Origin: Kribbella capetownensis
GTDB lineage: Bacteria; Actinomycetota; Actinomycetes; Propionibacteriales; Kribbellaceae
Assembly (NCBI RefSeq): GCF_004331485.1
Contig: NZ_SJKD01000001.1
Span: 558,001-622,000 of the forward strand
Direction of reading: 5' to 3'
DNA: 64,000 nucleotides
Part shown: piece by piece, positions 45,866 through 54,426 of the stretch
Layout of the letters: each line of letters opens with the position of its first letter
Numbering within the stretch: position 1 is the stretch's first letter
Position numbers and translations under genes: made by a program
Notes under the pieces: model-generated
Told to the model about the DNA's origin: nothing
The model's database searches: none
Seen by the model: the letters and a program-made list of their open reading frames with translations, nothing else

Positions 45866-47367
45866 ACCCTCGCCTCCTGCCCGGTCGCGGCGAACATGAC
45901 GGACTCCTCGGTGGCGTCGCTGCGGCTCAACTCGGCGACCAGGCGGCCCTCACGCATCACCAGTACGCGATCGGCCATCCCGAGCACTTCGGGCAGCTCG
46001 GAGGACACCATCAGTACGGCGACGCCCTCGGCGGCGAGGCTCGACATCAGCCGGTGGACCTCGGCCTTGGTCCCGACGTCGATGCCACGAGTCGGCTCGT
46101 CGACGATCAGCACCTTCGGATCGGTGGCCAGCCACTTGGCGAGCACGACCTTCTGCTGATTACCGCCGGACAGTGTGCCGACCTCGTCGGAAAGCCTTCC
46201 GTACTTGGTCTTCAGCCGTTGCGTCCACTCCCGGGCCGAGCGGCGTTCGCGGCCGCCGGTCAGGAAACCGAGCTGCGACAGCGATCGCGACCTGGGCAGC
46301 GTCACGTTCCGCTCGATCGACAGCTCCATCAGCAGGCCCTGCTGCCGGCGATCCTCCGGGACCAGCGCAACACCGGCGGCCATCGCCTGTTTCGGCGAAC
46401 CGGGCTTGAGCGTCCTTCCGACGACCTCGACCGTTCCCGAATCACGCGGGTCGACGCCGAAGATCGACTGCACCACCTCGGACCGCCCGGAGCCGACCAG
46501 CCCGGCCAACGCGACGATCTCCCCCGCGCGTACGTCGAACGAGACGTCGAGGAACACGGGATCGCGGCTCAGACCACGGACGCTCAGGGCGACCGCGCCG
46601 GGTGTCACGTCCTGCTTGGGGAACAGCGCACCGAGGTCGCGGCCGACCATCTTGCGCACCATCTCGTCGACCGTGACGTCGGTCAGCAGGTCGGTGGAGA
46701 CGTGCCGGCCGTCACGCATGATCGTCACCCGCTCGCAGAGCGCGGTGACCTCCTCGAACCGGTGCGAGATGAACATCAACGCGGCACCGTCGTCCCGCAG
46801 CGACCGCGCCACGGCGAACAGCCGCTCGACCTCCACCCCGCTGAGCGCCGCGGTCGGCTCGTCCATCACGACGACGCGAGCGTCCGCGGACAACGCCTTG
46901 GCGATCTCGACCAACTGCTGATCGGCGATCGACAGGCCACGGGCCGGCCGGTTCGGATCGATCGACACGCCGAGCCGGACGAACAGCTGCGCCGCCTGCT
47001 GGACCATCGCGGCCCGGTCGATGGTTTTGAAACGACCCAGAGGCTGGCGACCCATCGCGATGTTCTCGGCCACGGACAGATCCGGGAACAGCGTCGGCTC
47101 CTGGTAGATGACCGCGATCCCGGCCGCCTTCGCATCCGCCGGACCGCCGAGGTCGATCGCGATGCCGTCCAGTTCGATCGTGCCGCTGTCCGGACGATGC
47201 ACCCCGGCCAGCATCTTCACGATCGTGGACTTCCCGGCTCCGTTCTCGCCGACCAGGGCGTGCGCCTCACCGCCGTACAGGTCGAAGGAGACGTCCCGGA
47301 CGGCGGCGACCGCGCCGAAGGACTTCGACACCTCGCGCACACTGAGCAGCGGGCGGCCGTCGGGCAT
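45862..47367 (-). CDS. rhaT: Rhamnose ABC transporter ATP-binding protein
   Basis: 501 residues with two nucleotide-binding domains. First: GENGAGKST Walker A, LSIADQQLVEIAKAL signature, MDEPTAAL. Second: GLVGSGRSEVVQSIFG with a degenerate Walker A, LSGGNQQKVVLAKWL and VDEPTRGIDVG. Tandem-NBD architecture of ribose/rhamnose-type importers. ATG 47367 has GGAGG upstream. First gene of the rhamnose operon. Confidence 0.94.
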   Translation of the reverse strand: MPDGRPLLSVREVSKSFGAVAAVRDVSFDLYGGEAHALVGENGAGKSTIVKMLAGVHRPDSGTIELDGIAIDLGGPADAKAAGIAVIYQEPTLFPDLSVAENIAMGRQPLGRFKTIDRAAMVQQAAQLFVRLGVSIDPNRPARGLSIADQQLVEIAKALSADARVVVMDEPTAALSGVEVERLFAVARSLRDDGAALMFISHRFEEVTALCERVTIMRDGRHVSTDLLTDVTVDEMVRKMVGRDLGALFPKQDVTPGAVALSVRGLSRDPVFLDVSFDVRAGEIVALAGLVGSGRSEVVQSIFGVDPRDSGTVEVVGRTLKPGSPKQAMAAGVALVPEDRRQQGLLMELSIERNVTLPRSRSLSQLGFLTGGRERRSAREWTQRLKTKYGRLSDEVGTLSGGNQQKVVLAKWLATDPKVLIVDEPTRGIDVGTKAEVHRLMSSLAAEGVAVLMVSSELPEVLGMADRVLVMREGRLVAELSRSDATEESVMFAATGQEARV

Positions 47368-47398
47368 GGTCACCTCCAACTCGGCGCGGTGGAGTTGC

Positions 47399-47410
47399 TG
47401 AAAGGTTTCA
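47399..47410 (-). promoter_or_regulatory. LacI-type operator, rhaT side
   Basis: Perfect palindrome TGAAA-GG-TTTCA, 32 bp upstream of the rhaT start. Matches the layout of LacI-family operators. Confidence 0.65.
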
Positions 47411-47541
47411 AGACGATTGCATGAACGTAAGCGTGCACGGCTGGAGGCGTCAAGACCTCGCCCGCTTTTCGGCCGCCCTCCGGCGGCCGGACCCGGACGA
47501 ATGCTGCGGATCCCCCGGCCCGAACAGGTACGCTCCACCGC

Positions 47542-47553
47542 TAAGACGTTTCA
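47542..47553 (+). promoter_or_regulatory. LacI-type operator, regulator side
   Basis: TAAGA-CG-TTTCA, sharing the right arm and spacing of the rhaT-side operator with two left-arm mismatches; 40 bp upstream of the LacI gene. Suggests autoregulation. Confidence 0.5.
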
Positions 47554-47592
47554 AACCGGTCCATCCCAGGACCACGACACAGGAGGTCGCGC

Positions 47593-48672
47593 ATGCCGGA
47601 CAGCGCGTCCGAAACCTTGCCTTCAGGAGGCGGCAAGCGGCGGAAGGCCGCCAAGCGCCATACCGCCGGTGTGAAGGCAGTTGCTGCGGCGGCTGGGGTG
47701 TCGCTGGGGACCGTGTCGAATGTGCTGAACCGGCCGGAGGTGGTCAGCCCGCTGACCCGGGCCAAGGTCGAGGCGGCGATGGCCTCGCTCGGGTTCGTCC
47801 GGAACGAGTCGGCCCGGCAACTGCGCGCGGGCAGCAGCCGGATCCTCGCCTACCTGATGCTCGACGCCGGCAACCCGTTCTTCACCGACGTGGCCAAGGG
47901 CGTCGAGGAGGCGGCCCAGGCGGCCGGCCTCTCGGTCTTCCTGTGCAACAGCAACGAGGACGCCGACCGCGAGGCCGACTATCTCGATCTGCTCGAGCAG
48001 CAACGCGTCCAGGGCGTCCTGATCACCCCGATCGACCAGAACTCCTCCCGCCTGCGCAAACTCCCCTCCCGCGGTACGCCGGTCGTCGTGGTGGACCGCA
48101 ACATCGACGACGGCGAGCACTGCTCGGTCGCGGTCAATGACATCCTCGGCGGCGAGCTCGCCATCGCCCACCTGCTCGAACTCGGCCACGAGCGGATCGC
48201 CTACGTCGGCGGCCCGAACACGATCGGCCAGGTCGTCGACCGGCGCGACGGCGCCCGGCGGGCCCTGCGCAAGGCCGGGAAACCCCCGGAGAACCTGATC
48301 GAGCTCACCACCGGTGCGCTCACCGTCGCCGAAGGAAGGGGCGCAGGGCAACGACTTGCCGGCCTCCCGGCAGCCCGCCGGCCGACCGCCGCGTTCTGCG
48401 CGAACGACCTGCTGGCGTTGGGATTGCTGCAACAGTGCGTCAGCCTCGGCCTGCGCGTGCCCGAGGACCTGGCCATCGTCGGGTACGACGACATCGAGTT
48501 CGCCGAGGCGGCCGCCGTACCGCTGACGTCGGTGCGTCAGCCGCGGCAGCTCCTCGGCCGGACCGCTGCCGAACTCCTCCTCGACGAGTCGTCGAACCCG
48601 GACCACGAGCACCAGCGGGTCACGTTCACCCCGGAGCTCGTCGTCCGGACCTCGACCCGCGGCACCCTCTGA
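47593..48672 (+). CDS. LacI-family regulator of the rhamnose operon
   Basis: 359 residues. N-terminal LacI HTH (VKAVAAAAGVSLGTVSNVLN, about 27-46) with a hinge helix (ESARQLRAG), then a periplasmic-binding-like sensor domain (LAYLMLDAGNPFFTDVAKG, GVLITPIDQN, AFCANDLLALGLL). Divergent from the rhamnose operon with two matching operators between. Inducer presumably rhamnose or a derivative. Confidence 0.93.
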   Translation: MPDSASETLPSGGGKRRKAAKRHTAGVKAVAAAAGVSLGTVSNVLNRPEVVSPLTRAKVEAAMASLGFVRNESARQLRAGSSRILAYLMLDAGNPFFTDVAKGVEEAAQAAGLSVFLCNSNEDADREADYLDLLEQQRVQGVLITPIDQNSSRLRKLPSRGTPVVVVDRNIDDGEHCSVAVNDILGGELAIAHLLELGHERIAYVGGPNTIGQVVDRRDGARRALRKAGKPPENLIELTTGALTVAEGRGAGQRLAGLPAARRPTAAFCANDLLALGLLQQCVSLGLRVPEDLAIVGYDDIEFAEAAAVPLTSVRQPRQLLGRTAAELLLDESSNPDHEHQRVTFTPELVVRTSTRGTL

Positions 48673-48750
48673 GGCCCGACCGACCGACCGATCGGCCACG
48701 CAGGTCGCGCTATCGTGGCGAGGCGACTCGTCCAGTGAGCGGGGTGAGAC

Positions 48751-49839
48751 ATGCGCGTCGCCGGCGGGGCTTTGGTGCGGCGTTGGGGCGGCCGCGCTGT
48801 CGGCTTGGCCATTACCGGCGCCGGTCTGTACATCGTGGCGCCGAGCCTACTGTCCCTCTTCGGAACCTGGCCACGTCTCGCGGACATAGAACCCTGGTGG
48901 TTCCCGGCGCTCGTCGTACTGGAGACCTGCAGCTTCGCCGCACTGTGGTGGCTCGCCAGACTGGCCCTGGCCCAGCGCGCGGGGGACGGGGAGCCATCGC
49001 CCGTCCAGTCGGGCTGGGGCACGATCGCGACGGCGCAACTGGCCGGGAACGCTGCCAGCAAGGTCGTCCCCGGCGGCCCGGCCGCCGGCGGAGTCCTCCA
49101 AGCCAGGCTCTTGATCCAAGCCGGGCAGCCCGCGGCGGTCGTCGCCTCGGCCCTGACCGCGATCGGCCTGATCACGACCGGCGTGCTGTTGTTGCTGCCC
49201 ATCCTCACGGTGCCCGCCCTGCTGGTCGGTCCACCCCCGGCCAAGCAACTGGAGCTCGGCCTCCTGGTCTCGCTGGTCCTGGCGATCGTCATCGTCGGTC
49301 TCGGGGTCACCGCGCTCACCTGGACCCGGTTCGTGGTGCTGATCGGCCGCGCGGCCGGTCGCGTCATCCACCTCGTCAAGCGCAGCGTGACCGCGGACAG
49401 TTGCTCCGCGACGCTGATCGCGCAGCGGGACCGGGTTGCCGCTGCCTTCGAGGGTCACTGGTGGAAAGCGGTCTTCGCGGCGGCGGCGAACCGCATGTTC
49501 GACTACGCCGCACTCGTGGTCGCGCTGGCCGCGCTCAACGCACATGCCCGCCCCTCAGAGGTGCTCCTCGCGTACGTCGTTGCGCAGGCCCTCACCCTGA
49601 TCCCGATCACACCCGGTGGTCTCGGCTTCGTCGACGCCGGTCTGACCGCGCTGCTGGTCGTCATCGGAATCAGTGCCGACACCGCCCTCATCGGGACGCT
49701 CCTGTATCGGCTCATCTCCTTCTGGCTGCCGATCCCGGTGGGCCTGCTGGCGTGGACGGGCTGGCGGATCCACCTGCACATCACCCGTCCGTCGAGGAAG
49801 AAGGCGGCCGAGCCCCCTGCCGCCGGGGACGACGAGTAG
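48751..49839 (+). CDS. LPG-synthase-TM / UPF0104-like membrane protein
   Basis: 362 residues, about eight helices. Family cores KVVPGGPAAGG and LIPITPGGLGFVDAGLTALL. The domain is shared with lysylphosphatidylglycerol flippases, but no synthase domain follows, so a lipid-translocation role is only an inference. 4 bp from the TetR gene stop (convergent). Confidence 0.88.
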   Translation: MRVAGGALVRRWGGRAVGLAITGAGLYIVAPSLLSLFGTWPRLADIEPWWFPALVVLETCSFAALWWLARLALAQRAGDGEPSPVQSGWGTIATAQLAGNAASKVVPGGPAAGGVLQARLLIQAGQPAAVVASALTAIGLITTGVLLLLPILTVPALLVGPPPAKQLELGLLVSLVLAIVIVGLGVTALTWTRFVVLIGRAAGRVIHLVKRSVTADSCSATLIAQRDRVAAAFEGHWWKAVFAAAANRMFDYAALVVALAALNAHARPSEVLLAYVVAQALTLIPITPGGLGFVDAGLTALLVVIGISADTALIGTLLYRLISFWLPIPVGLLAWTGWRIHLHITRPSRKKAAEPPAAGDDE

Positions 49840-49842
49840 CGG

Positions 49843-50520
49843 CTACGCGCCGTACGCGGCGAGGAAGACGTCCACCGCCTGATCGGCGAGCTGGTCGAGC
49901 TCGCCGGCGACCGGCCCGGCCTGGGTGCCGGCGAACATCGCCCGGTTCATCGGCTTGTACATCACCAGTCCGGCGAATTGGTACGCCGCCAGTGTCGGGT
50001 CTTCGAGCTCACGCAGCAGACCGCGCTCAGTCAACCGGGTGAGCGCTTCACCCAGTGCCTCCAAGGACTTCTCGAACCCGGTGGTGAACCAGGCTCCGCA
50101 GACCTCCGGGAATCGGTCGGCCTCGGCGATGACGAGCCGGCGTAGCTGGAGCACGCTGCCGGCGGTGAGGCTGTCCAGGAGCCGCCGGGCCAACGCCCGA
50201 AGAGCTTCGCGCGGGTCGGTGGCTCCCTCGAGCGTTTCGGCGTACGCCTGGGCCAAGCCGTCCATCAGCTGATCGCTGGTGCCGAGGACGATCTCGGCGA
50301 ACAGGCGTTCCTTGTTCTCGAACTGCTTGTAGACGGTCTGTTTGGACACGCCCGCCTTCGCGGCGACCTCGTCCATGCTCGCGCCGAGGTAGCCGTGCTG
50401 CAGGAAGACCTCGGCCGCCGCGGCCAGGATCGCCCGGCGTTTCCGCGGCGTACGGCCCTCGCCCTCGATCTCGACGGCCTGTCCGGGCTGCCAGACGGCA
50501 GTGCGTTGTCGGTACTCCAC
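49843..50520 (-). CDS. TetR-family regulator
   Basis: 225 residues. HTH SMDEVAAKAGVSKQTVYKQF at about 48-67, preceded by KRRAILAAAAEVFLQHGYLG. C-terminal domain of the AefR-like type. Divergent from the hydrolase with two shared operators between. Confidence 0.92.
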   Translation of the reverse strand: MEYRQRTAVWQPGQAVEIEGEGRTPRKRRAILAAAAEVFLQHGYLGASMDEVAAKAGVSKQTVYKQFENKERLFAEIVLGTSDQLMDGLAQAYAETLEGATDPREALRALARRLLDSLTAGSVLQLRRLVIAEADRFPEVCGAWFTTGFEKSLEALGEALTRLTERGLLRELEDPTLAAYQFAGLVMYKPMNRAMFAGTQAGPVAGELDQLADQAVDVFLAAYGA

Positions 50521-50551
50521 GCGGTCCTCCTCGGGTCTTCCCGAAAATCAT

Positions 50552-50567
50552 ACTAGACAGTCCAGTT
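50552..50567. promoter_or_regulatory. TetR operator copy 1
   Basis: ACTAGACAGTCCAGTT, an imperfect palindrome ACTnGAC/GTCnAGT. Adjacent to the TetR side of the divergent promoter region. Confidence 0.6.
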
Positions 50568-50578
50568 CTTCTCTGAGT

Positions 50579-50594
50579 ACTGTACGGTCTAGTT
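50579..50594. promoter_or_regulatory. TetR operator copy 2
   Basis: ACTGTACGGTCTAGTT, same consensus ACTnnACnGTCnAGT as copy 1, 27 bp away centre to centre, next to the hydrolase start. Confidence 0.6.
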
Positions 50595-50621
50595 CCCGAC
50601 GACACCAGAAGGAGTACGACG

Positions 50622-51425
50622 ATGAGCACAGTGAGGTCCGCCGACGGTACGACGATCGCCTTCGAGGCCTGGGGATCCGGGCAGCCGTTGATCATGATCG
50701 ACGGCGCCACCGCGCACCGCGCGGTCAACCCGTCGAACGCCGAGGTCGCGAAGCTGCTGAGCGACGACTTCCGGGTCTACGCCTACGACCGGCGCGGGCG
50801 CGGCGAGAGCACCGACACCCAGCCGTACGCGATCCAGCGGGAGATCGAGGATCTCGCCGCATTGATCGAGGACGCCGGGCAGCCGGCGATCGTGTTCGGC
50901 TGGTCGTCCGGTTCACTGCTGGCGCTGGACGCCGCGGCCGCCGGGCTCCCGATCACGGCGCTGGCTCTGTTCGAGCCGCCCGTGGTGGTCGACGACGGGC
51001 GCCCGCCGCTGCCGTCCGACTACGTCGAGCAGCTCGATGCGTACGTCGCGGCCGGGGATCGCGGCGCTGCGGCGGAGTTGTTCATGACGGCCGCGGCCAA
51101 CCTGCCACCCGAGTTCGTCGCCGGCATCCGGCAGAGCCCGTACTGGGCTCCGGTCGAGGAGATCGCGCACACCATTTCGTACGACGGACGCATCATGGGC
51201 ACGACCATGTCCGGCAACCCACTGCCGGCCGAGCGCTGGGCCGCGGTCGACGTCCCGGTCCTGGTCATGCACGGCGACGCCACCGCGCCGTACCTGATCA
51301 GCGGCGCCGAGGCTGTCGCCAAGCTGCTGCCGACCGCGCGTCTGCTCCCGGTCACCGGCGAGAACCACAACGTCGAGCCGCCGGTGCTCGCCCCGGTCCT
51401 GCGCGAGTTCGCGCACGACCTCTGA
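50622..51425 (+). CDS. Alpha/beta hydrolase
   Basis: 267 residues. YDRRGRGES, nucleophile S95 in GWSSGS, acid in MHGDAT and His in TGENHNV. Likely controlled by the divergent TetR regulator, so its substrate may be the effector of that regulator. Possibly a detoxifying esterase. Confidence 0.88.
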   Translation: MSTVRSADGTTIAFEAWGSGQPLIMIDGATAHRAVNPSNAEVAKLLSDDFRVYAYDRRGRGESTDTQPYAIQREIEDLAALIEDAGQPAIVFGWSSGSLLALDAAAAGLPITALALFEPPVVVDDGRPPLPSDYVEQLDAYVAAGDRGAAAELFMTAAANLPPEFVAGIRQSPYWAPVEEIAHTISYDGRIMGTTMSGNPLPAERWAAVDVPVLVMHGDATAPYLISGAEAVAKLLPTARLLPVTGENHNVEPPVLAPVLREFAHDL

Positions 51426-51426
51426 G

Positions 51427-52365
51427 TCAGCGGATCAGGTGGGCCGTGAGTTGCCAGGACTTCGTGGCGCCTGCCGGGAGGATCTGATGGGTGCCCGCAG
51501 CAACGCCGTCGTTGACGGAGAGGGGGTGGCCGGTGCAGGGCTCCAGGACGAGGACGTCGAGGCCGCGCCAGCCTCCGCCGTACGAGGCGAACAGCCAGCA
51601 GGACGGTAGGTCGGCGCGGTCCCACGACAGCCGCAGGCCAGTGCCGGCAGACGGATGCCGTACGCCGCACTCGCCGCGTTCGAGCGTGGTGGCGATGAGG
51701 AACTCCGAGACACCGCGGCTGGAGGTGTCAGGAAGAGTGCGGAGGTCGTGGCCCGAAGCCCATGGCCAGGTGAAGCTGCCACCGTCTGGCCGGACCCGCG
51801 GATCACCGAACTCGTGCATCAGGACGTCGCCGGCCGCGAGGTCGACGACCGTGTCCGAACGCAGCTCGACGGCCACATGGGACTTCCACAGGAACGGCTG
51901 ATCGGTCCGGCCGGTGTTCGCAATCCGATAGTCGGCAATCAGGTCCGGACCGGCGCCAAGCGTCAGCCGCTTCGTCACCTCGGTCCCCGTCACGGCACCG
52001 CGGACGTTCAACTCGAGCCACACCTGACCGGGGTCCGAACCACTGCTCCACTGCCACGGCACGGCCCAGAGTTCGCCGTGGTCAGGCACAGGTTCGCGCG
52101 CCAACTCCTCGGGCTCGTCGTTCGGGTACAGCTCGTCCCAGCCGCCGAGGAACTGGTCGTCGTACCCGGACCCGAAGGCGGCCGGCCGGACCGGGACGCG
52201 GTCGTTGCGCCAGAGCAGTTCGGCGTCGACGCGCTTGTCGACGATGCTCACGACCTTGCCGCCGAGTCCGGGCAGGACGACGACCCGGGTCTCCGCATTC
52301 TCGAGAATCACTGCCTGCTGGCCGGCCAGCGACCATTCGGTCGACAGGCGTGGGCTAGTCGACAC
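51427..52365 (-). CDS. Aldose 1-epimerase-like protein
   Basis: 312 residues. Galactose-mutarotase-like fold: LPGLGGKVVSI, GGWDELYPN, WKSHVAVELR and VLEPCTGHPLSVND. No signal peptide. Overlaps the enolase-superfamily gene by 11 bp. In this locus it would interconvert anomers of an imported or released sugar; the catalytic residues of mutarotases are only partly recognisable. Confidence 0.75.
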   Translation of the reverse strand: MSTSPRLSTEWSLAGQQAVILENAETRVVVLPGLGGKVVSIVDKRVDAELLWRNDRVPVRPAAFGSGYDDQFLGGWDELYPNDEPEELAREPVPDHGELWAVPWQWSSGSDPGQVWLELNVRGAVTGTEVTKRLTLGAGPDLIADYRIANTGRTDQPFLWKSHVAVELRSDTVVDLAAGDVLMHEFGDPRVRPDGGSFTWPWASGHDLRTLPDTSSRGVSEFLIATTLERGECGVRHPSAGTGLRLSWDRADLPSCWLFASYGGGWRGLDVLVLEPCTGHPLSVNDGVAAGTHQILPAGATKSWQLTAHLIR

Positions 52366-53494
52366 GAAGCTGCTCCATCACGTCGGTATCCACCTCAACC
52401 CCTAGCCCTGGCTGGTCGAGGGGGACCTTGACCGTGCCGTCGGCGAACGCGATCTCGCGCCGGACCAGGTCGCGTGCGATCGGCGAGGTCGACACGGTGT
52501 GCTCGATCAGTCCGCCGTTCGGGATCGAGGCCGCGAAGTGGGTCGACGCCGCCACCAGTACGCCGCTCTTGAACGCGTGCGGCACCAACCGCCGGTGCCG
52601 CGTGTGCGCCAGCCAGGCCAGCCGACGCCCCGCGGTCAACCCGCCGCAGCGGGCCAGATCCGGCTGGATCAGATCGAGCTCACCCTCGTCGATCAAGGTC
52701 TCGAAGGCTGCGTAGCTGCTCTCCTGTTCGCCGCCTGCGATCGTCAGCGACGTACGGCGGGAGAGCTCGCGGTAGCCGGTGATGTTGTCGGGGGCAACGG
52801 GTTCCTCGAGCCAGGCGATGCCGTAGTCCTGGTACATCGCGGCCATCCGCAACGCGGTCTTGGTGTCCCACACCTGGCCGGCGTCGATCATCACGTCGAT
52901 GTCGTCGCCCACGGCCCGCCGGATCTCCTTGACCAGTTCCTCGTTGAAGTCGCGGTCCTGACCGATCGGCCCCCAGCCGAACTTCATCGCCCGGTATCCC
53001 TGCTCGGCATGGTCCGCCGCCGCCTTCGCGGCCAGCAGAGGCGTGTCCGGCATGACCAGACTCGCGTACGCCGTGAGCCGGTCACTGCGTGGGCCGCCGA
53101 GCAACCGTGCCACCGGCACTCCGAGGACCTTGCCGGCCAGATCCCACAGCGCGATGTCGACGCCGCTGATCGCATGCATCGTCGCGCCGCCGGAGAAGTA
53201 GCGACTGCCCTCCACCATCGCGTGCCAGGCGACCTCGATGTCGAGCGGGTTGCGGCCGAGCAGGATCGAGCGCAGACCACGGGCGATCAGGTGCGACGGC
53301 TCCGCCTCGACGACCGCCTTCGCGACCAGCGGCGCCGAGTCGACTTCACCGACTCCTACGGAACCATCGCTGGCCGTGACGAAGATCAGCAAGGTGTCCT
53401 GCGTCCCGTCGCAGCGATCCGCGTCCACCGCGGACAACCGGAGGTGGACGGCCTCGACGTCGGTGACGGTCAGATTCGTTGCTGTGGTGGACAT
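52355..53494 (-). CDS. Enolase-superfamily (MR/MLE) sugar-acid dehydratase or cycloisomerase
   Basis: 379 residues. N-terminal capping domain, then barrel with K171 (AMKFGWG), metal ligands D204 (MIDAGQVW), E230/231 (WLEEPV) and E256 (AGGEQE), D279 (IQPDLARCGG) and H306 (VPHAFKSG). The metal-ligand trio is complete; the DAGQ instead of DxN suggests a subgroup separate from classic galactonate or mandelate enzymes. Sugar-acid dehydratase is the most likely role. Confidence 0.82.
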   Translation of the reverse strand: MSTTATNLTVTDVEAVHLRLSAVDADRCDGTQDTLLIFVTASDGSVGVGEVDSAPLVAKAVVEAEPSHLIARGLRSILLGRNPLDIEVAWHAMVEGSRYFSGGATMHAISGVDIALWDLAGKVLGVPVARLLGGPRSDRLTAYASLVMPDTPLLAAKAAADHAEQGYRAMKFGWGPIGQDRDFNEELVKEIRRAVGDDIDVMIDAGQVWDTKTALRMAAMYQDYGIAWLEEPVAPDNITGYRELSRRTSLTIAGGEQESSYAAFETLIDEGELDLIQPDLARCGGLTAGRRLAWLAHTRHRRLVPHAFKSGVLVAASTHFAASIPNGGLIEHTVSTSPIARDLVRREIAFADGTVKVPLDQPGLGVEVDTDVMEQLRVD

Positions 53495-54316
53495 TCAGCC
53501 TCCGGTGACGGGTTCGGGAGCGTGCAGGACCGCGCCGCCGAGTTCCTCGGTGACGATCTCGCGGATCCGGGGCACCCAGCTGACGAGGTCTTGCGGCGTC
53601 GTCCGGCTCACCACAGCACTGATGCTGATCGCGCCGGTCGGGCGGGTCGGCGAGTCCAGGAACAGTGGCAGCGCGACGCAGACGATGCCGAGATCGTTCT
53701 CCTGCATGTCGAGCATGTAGCCGTTGCTGCGGCCTTCCGCGAGGGCGTCATGCAACGCATCCGGCGTACGCAGCGTGTGCGGTGTCCGGGCCTCGAGCGG
53801 CCCGTACTCGGCGACGTACTGATCGACCTCTGTCCGGTCGGTGAGCTCGTACATCAGCAGCGCCTTGCCGAGACCGGTGCGGTAGGCCGGATTCGAGCCG
53901 CCGATCACCGAGCTCATCTGGAACGTCTGCCGGCTGGGCGAGACCTTCGCCTGGTAAACGATGTTGCCGTCGACAAGGACTCCGTAGTGGGTCGTCTCGC
54001 CGGTCTCGTCCGCGAGCCGGCGCAGCAGCGGGCCCACGGTGAGACTCGGCGCCCGCGCCTCGTGGTACCCGAAGACGAGCCGGAGCAGGTCGAAGCCGAG
54101 ATGGTAGGCACCCTGGGCGTCCTGCCGGGCGAATCCCGCCTGGACCAGCGCACCGAGAGCACGATGGGCGCTGGACTTCGGCGCGTCGAGGGCCGCTGCG
54201 ACCTCGCCCAACCGTGTTCCCGCAGGGTGCTCGGCCAGGTGGCGCAGCACCGCCAGAACGCGTGCCGAACCGGTCAGGGCGCTCGCCTCTACGACACGCT
54301 TCCCATCTGTCTCCAT
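53495..54316 (-). CDS. IclR-family regulator
   Basis: 273 residues. N-terminal winged HTH (RLGEVAAALDAPKSSAHRAL, about 35-54) and C-terminal effector domain (DETGETTHYGVLVDGNIVYQ, NPAYRTGLGKALL). ATG 54316 with AGGGGG upstream. Sits between the minus-strand catabolic genes and the divergent transporter; palindromes upstream of the transporter are its likely target. Confidence 0.92.
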   Translation of the reverse strand: METDGKRVVEASALTGSARVLAVLRHLAEHPAGTRLGEVAAALDAPKSSAHRALGALVQAGFARQDAQGAYHLGFDLLRLVFGYHEARAPSLTVGPLLRRLADETGETTHYGVLVDGNIVYQAKVSPSRQTFQMSSVIGGSNPAYRTGLGKALLMYELTDRTEVDQYVAEYGPLEARTPHTLRTPDALHDALAEGRSNGYMLDMQENDLGIVCVALPLFLDSPTRPTGAISISAVVSRTTPQDLVSWVPRIREIVTEELGGAVLHAPEPVTGG

Positions 54317-54341
54317 CAGCCCCCTGCTTTCGTCCAAACGG

Positions 54342-54372
54342 TTGACTCCACCCTCATCTTTGCTCCTACTAT
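54342..54372 (+). promoter_or_regulatory. Putative sigma-A promoter of the transporter operon
   Basis: TTGACT (54342-54347), 19-bp spacer, TACTAT (54367-54372). Spacer is long; operator palindromes follow immediately. Confidence 0.4.
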
Positions 54373-54392
54373 GCCAACAGGTCCCGCTGATA

Positions 54393-54418
54393 GGAACAGC
54401 GTTCCGATAATTGGAACG
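54393..54418. promoter_or_regulatory. IclR operator pair
   Basis: Overlapping palindromes GGAACAGCGTTCC (54393-54405) and CGTTCCGATAATTGGAACG (54400-54418). The second is a perfect dyad around an AT-rich centre, as in IclR operators. They lie just before the GAGGGAG ribosome-binding site of the first permease. Confidence 0.65.
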
Positions 54419-54426
54419 AGGGAGTT

